From NCBI RefSeq assembly GCF_004348425.1, contig NZ_SMKK01000035.1:1-48595 (forward strand): a DNA stretch of 48,595 bases, written 5' to 3'. Shown here piece by piece: positions 46,345 through 48,595 of this stretch. A program made the position numbers and the translations under genes. The DNA comes from Actinomadura sp. 7K507. Its GTDB lineage: Bacteria; Actinomycetota; Actinomycetes; Streptosporangiales; Streptosporangiaceae. Position 1 is the first letter of the stretch; the number at the start of each line of letters is the position of its first letter. The notes beneath the pieces were generated by a model that was not told the DNA's origin, did not search any database, and saw only the letters and a list, made by a program, of their open reading frames with translations.

Positions 46345-46959
46345 TCAGGACTTCGAGGACACCCACGCGAAGTCGTCCGGGTCGGTGAACGGGCCGGCCT
46401 CGCTGCCGATCCGGAGCCGGTGCGATCCGCTGCCCTCGGGGTCGACGCCGGCGACCTTGGCGAGGCCGCGGCGCTTGTACAGCGACAGCTTGACGGGACT
46501 CGACGGATCGGAGAACTCGACGTACTTGCCGCCGTAGCTCTTCGTCGCTTCGAGGCCCTGGTCGACGTAGAACCTCTTGCTCGCGGCGACGTCCTCGACC
46601 CCGAGCTGGAGCACGATGTCGTCGATCTTCCGGGAGGCCGGGCCGGTGTCCTTCTTCGACGAGGACGCGACCGTCCAGACGGTCCCGTCCGGGGCTCGCA
46701 CGGCGCCGCCGTAGCCCCAGAGCGACTTCTTGGCCGGTTTCAGCGAGGTGGCTCCGGCGTCGAGGGCGGCGTCGATCAGGGCGTCGCCGTTGGCCGGCTG
46801 GGCGACGATGATCGACATCGTGAACCCGCGGAAGCCGCTGGTCGGTGCCTCCGAGGAGTCCAGCCGCACCCGGTCGTCCAGATCGAGGGCGTTCGCGTAG
46901 AAGTGTCCGGCGGCCGTGAGGTCGGTCACCTCCAGGGTGACGAATTCGACGTAAGCCAT
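46345..46959 (-). CDS. VOC-superfamily (glyoxalase-like) protein, two-domain
   Basis: A 204-residue protein of two consecutive beta-alpha-beta-beta-beta units (about 1-100, VEFVTLEVTDLTAAGHFYAN; about 112-200, IVLQLGVEDVAASKRFYVDQ). The usual metal-binding His/Glu positions are not all evident, so it may bind a ligand rather than catalyse. The Ser/Lys-rich SSSKKDTGPASRKI linker joins the halves. It lies 58 nt downstream of the WYL regulator on the same strand and may be expressed with it. Confidence 0.85.
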   Translation of the reverse strand: MAYVEFVTLEVTDLTAAGHFYANALDLDDRVRLDSSEAPTSGFRGFTMSIIVAQPANGDALIDAALDAGATSLKPAKKSLWGYGGAVRAPDGTVWTVASSSKKDTGPASRKIDDIVLQLGVEDVAASKRFYVDQGLEATKSYGGKYVEFSDPSSPVKLSLYKRRGLAKVAGVDPEGSGSHRLRIGSEAGPFTDPDDFAWVSSKS

Positions 46960-47017
46960 GCGGCCATGCTAGGCGCGGGCATCGGGGACGCACTTCTCGA
47001 ATCCTGATCGTTTCCGG

Positions 47018-47998
47018 TCATGATTCGGAGGACGCTTCGTAGCGTGCGGCGATCGCGGCGGCGCGGTCGCGCAGGGAGCTGCGCAACCACTGCGGAGCCA
47101 GGGCTTCGGCGTTCGCGGCGAGCTGCCACAGAGCCCATTCGGCGTGTCTCGGATCCTGGAAGGTCACCGTGAGCCGCAGTCGGCCGTCCGCGTCGGTCTC
47201 TTCGGCCAGCACGGCCAGCGCCGTGTCCAGCAGGTCTTCCCGCCGTGCCGGGTGCAGCCGTACCAGCACGGTGACTCGGTCGCCGCCGGTCCGGAACCGC
47301 GTGCTGCGTTCCTGCCAGGTCCGGTCCAGATCGACCCGGTCCGGGCGCTGTGCGGGTTCGTCGAGTTCCCGGGCGGCCAGGATGCGGGACAGCCGGTAGG
47401 TGCGGTCCGCGCCGGATCTCGTTGCCAGCAAGTAGCCAAGGTCGCGCACGGTGACCAGGCCGATCGGGTCGACCGTGCGCCACCGCGGCTCCTGGTCCGT
47501 GGCCGCGTAGCGGATGCGCAGCCTGTGTCCGGCGAACACCGCGCGCCGGACCTCGGCCACGATGGCGTCGGGCACCTCCTCGGCGGCCACGCGGCGCGAC
47601 AGCAGGTCGGTCTCGGGGTCGATCAGCAGCCGCTCGGCCACGCCGGCCGCGGCGTCCCGGTGAGTCTCGGGCAGCGCGTCGACCACCTTGAGCATGGCCG
47701 AAGCGAGCGCCGACCCGAGCCCGAACGCCTGCGCGCCGCGCCGCGATCCGGCGATCAGCAGGGCGAGGGCCTCGTCGTGGCTCAGCCCGATGAGCTCCGT
47801 CCGGAAACCGGGCAGCAGCGCGAAACCGCCGTGCCGGCCGCGTTCGGCGTAGACCGGGACGCCGGCCGCGGACAGTGCCTCGATGTCGCGCAGCACGGTG
47901 CGGGTGGACACCTCCAGCTCGCGAGCGAGCGTGGCCGCGGACAGCCGGCCGCGCTGGCGCAGCAGCAGCACCAGGGAGACCAGCCGGTCGGCGCGCAT
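47018..47998 (-). CDS. HTH/WYL-domain transcriptional regulator (DeoR/YafY type)
   Basis: A 326-residue regulator. The N-terminal winged HTH (residues 1-60: RLVSLVLLLRQRGRLSAATL, then STRTVLRDIEALSAAGVPVY) is followed by a WYL-like domain (about 140-210, where the hallmark is degenerate: VTVRDLGYLLATRS) and a C-terminal WCX segment (about 235-320). ATG 47998 is chosen; the open frame runs further upstream but through the divergent promoter. A perfect 7-bp-arm inverted repeat lies 20 nt upstream, so autoregulation and control of the RidA-like gene are likely. Confidence 0.92.
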   Translation of the reverse strand: MRADRLVSLVLLLRQRGRLSAATLARELEVSTRTVLRDIEALSAAGVPVYAERGRHGGFALLPGFRTELIGLSHDEALALLIAGSRRGAQAFGLGSALASAMLKVVDALPETHRDAAAGVAERLLIDPETDLLSRRVAAEEVPDAIVAEVRRAVFAGHRLRIRYAATDQEPRWRTVDPIGLVTVRDLGYLLATRSGADRTYRLSRILAARELDEPAQRPDRVDLDRTWQERSTRFRTGGDRVTVLVRLHPARREDLLDTALAVLAEETDADGRLRLTVTFQDPRHAEWALWQLAANAEALAPQWLRSSLRDRAAAIAARYEASSES

Positions 47999-48018
47999 AC
48001 GAGAACTTAACAGGAATA

Positions 48019-48037
48019 CACGACACAGGATGTCGTG
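48019..48037. promoter_or_regulatory. Inverted repeat CACGACA-CAGGA-TGTCGTG between WYL regulator and RidA-like gene
   Basis: Perfect 7-bp arms with a 5-nt spacer, 20 nt from the regulator start and 90 nt from the RidA-like start. Likely the operator for the WYL regulator. Confidence 0.7.
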
Positions 48038-48127
48038 ATTCGTTGGGAGGCTCTCGACACGACGTCGGAACAGGCGGCTACCGAGCCGATGGACATAAGT
48101 GTCGTCGACGAATCGAATGGAGCTGGT

Positions 48128-48529
48128 GTGGCTATGGAGCGAACGGCGGTCAACCCGTGGACGTGGTCGGCGGAACTGGGGTACCACCAGGGCGAGATCG
48201 TCTCCGGGCACGCCCGGACCCTGTACTGCTCCGGGCAGACCGCGATGAGCGGCGACGGCAAGCCCCAGCATGACGGTGACATGGCGGCGCAGCTGGCGCT
48301 GACCCTCGACAACCTGGAGGCCGTTCTCGGCGAAGCCGGCATGTCCCTGGCGGACCTCGTCCGGCTGAACGTCTACACCACCGACGTCGACCTGCTCTTC
48401 CAGCACTACGGCGTGCTGGCGTCGCGGCTGGGCGCCGCCGGGGTGGCGCCGGCCACCACGATGCTCGGGGTGACGCGGCTGGCGATCCCCACCCTGATGG
48501 TCGAGTTGGAGGGGACCGCCGTCGCGTGA
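48128..48529 (+). CDS. RidA (YjgF/YER057c/UK114) family protein without the catalytic Arg
   Basis: A 133-residue Rid-fold protein (LYCSGQTAMSGDGKPQH, then DLVRLNVYTTDVDLL). In RidA proper an Arg in the PxRTTV motif is needed for enamine/imine hydrolysis; here the motif reads PATTMLGV, so the Arg is Thr. It probably belongs to a non-RidA subfamily and may act on another substrate or only bind a ligand. GTG 48128 is chosen because GGAG lies 5 nt before it; ATG 48134 is the alternative, and a longer open frame from 48035 crosses the operator. Confidence 0.88.
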   Translation: MAMERTAVNPWTWSAELGYHQGEIVSGHARTLYCSGQTAMSGDGKPQHDGDMAAQLALTLDNLEAVLGEAGMSLADLVRLNVYTTDVDLLFQHYGVLASRLGAAGVAPATTMLGVTRLAIPTLMVELEGTAVA

Positions 48530-48532
48530 TGC

Positions 48533-48595
48533 GACCTCGCCTCCTGCCCTGCTCGCGCCGGTTCGACCGGTACGAGCAGGGCAGGAGGCGAGGTC
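48533..48595. terminator. Very long perfect hairpin at the right edge
   Basis: The 23-nt segment at 48533-48555 is the exact reverse complement of 48573-48595. The 17-nt loop contains a smaller stem (CCGGT-TCG-ACCGG). It starts 4 nt after the RidA-like stop, so it is the likely terminator; it may continue beyond the window. Confidence 0.8.

Overview
The window is very GC-rich DNA with strong G/C at third codon positions, frequent GTG starts, long runs of genes overlapping by 4 nt (ATGA or GTGA), and a modular type I polyketide synthase. This points to a filamentous actinomycete (Streptosporangiales or Streptomycetales-like; the genus cannot be fixed from sequence alone). I saw no tRNA, rRNA, CRISPR array or insertion sequence.

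Layout. (1) 1-11.9 kb is the right-hand edge of a biosynthetic cluster. It holds the 5' part of a modular PKS (minus strand, running off the left edge; ACP-KS-AT-DH-KR-ACP-KS-AT...). Divergent from it is a starter-unit set: a stand-alone ACP, a stand-alone amino-acid-type adenylation enzyme and a PLP aminotransferase. A convergent type II thioesterase follows. (2) 12.1-13.4 kb has a beta-propeller-like hypothetical gene with a damaged 3' end. (3) 24.8-13.2 kb (minus) is a 12-gene beta-oxidation operon: SDR, two acyl-CoA dehydrogenases, two MaoC-type hotdog proteins, thiolase, two crotonases, a NIPSNAP-like protein, an MFE-2-type SDR and two acyl-CoA ligases. A large LuxR regulator (LAL-like) lies just upstream. 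(4) 27.7-33.3 kb (plus) is a peptide/nickel-type ABC importer with a fused permease-ATPase. (5) 33.5-36.4 kb carries a small secreted protein and a small TetR regulon (SDR, hotdog thioesterase, TetR). (6) 36.5-40 kb carries an ABC exporter of the polyketide-antibiotic type with its divergent TetR. (7) 40.5-45.8 kb is a branched-chain-amino-acid-type importer with fused LivH-LivM. (8) 45.9-48.6 kb holds a truncated haemoglobin, a VOC protein, a WYL regulator and a RidA-like protein.

How the parts fit. The adenylation enzyme and discrete ACP probably activate an amino acid made or modified by the aminotransferase. The amino-acyl group would pass to the N-terminal loading ACP of the PKS, which extends it with malonyl units (module 1 leaves a double bond). 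The set resembles starter systems of macrolactam-type polyketides, although the transacylase and second ligase known there are not in this window. One 20-bp motif, WWARGGGGSNWTARGGGTWG, lies in the same orientation upstream of the PKS, the ACP and the thioesterase, and suggests one pathway regulator. The catabolic operon contains activation, dehydrogenation, hydration, oxidation and thiolysis functions, so it could run complete beta-oxidation cycles on a carboxylic acid possibly imported by the adjacent transporter; its substrate is unknown. Several operators can be read directly as perfect inverted repeats beside their likely regulators.
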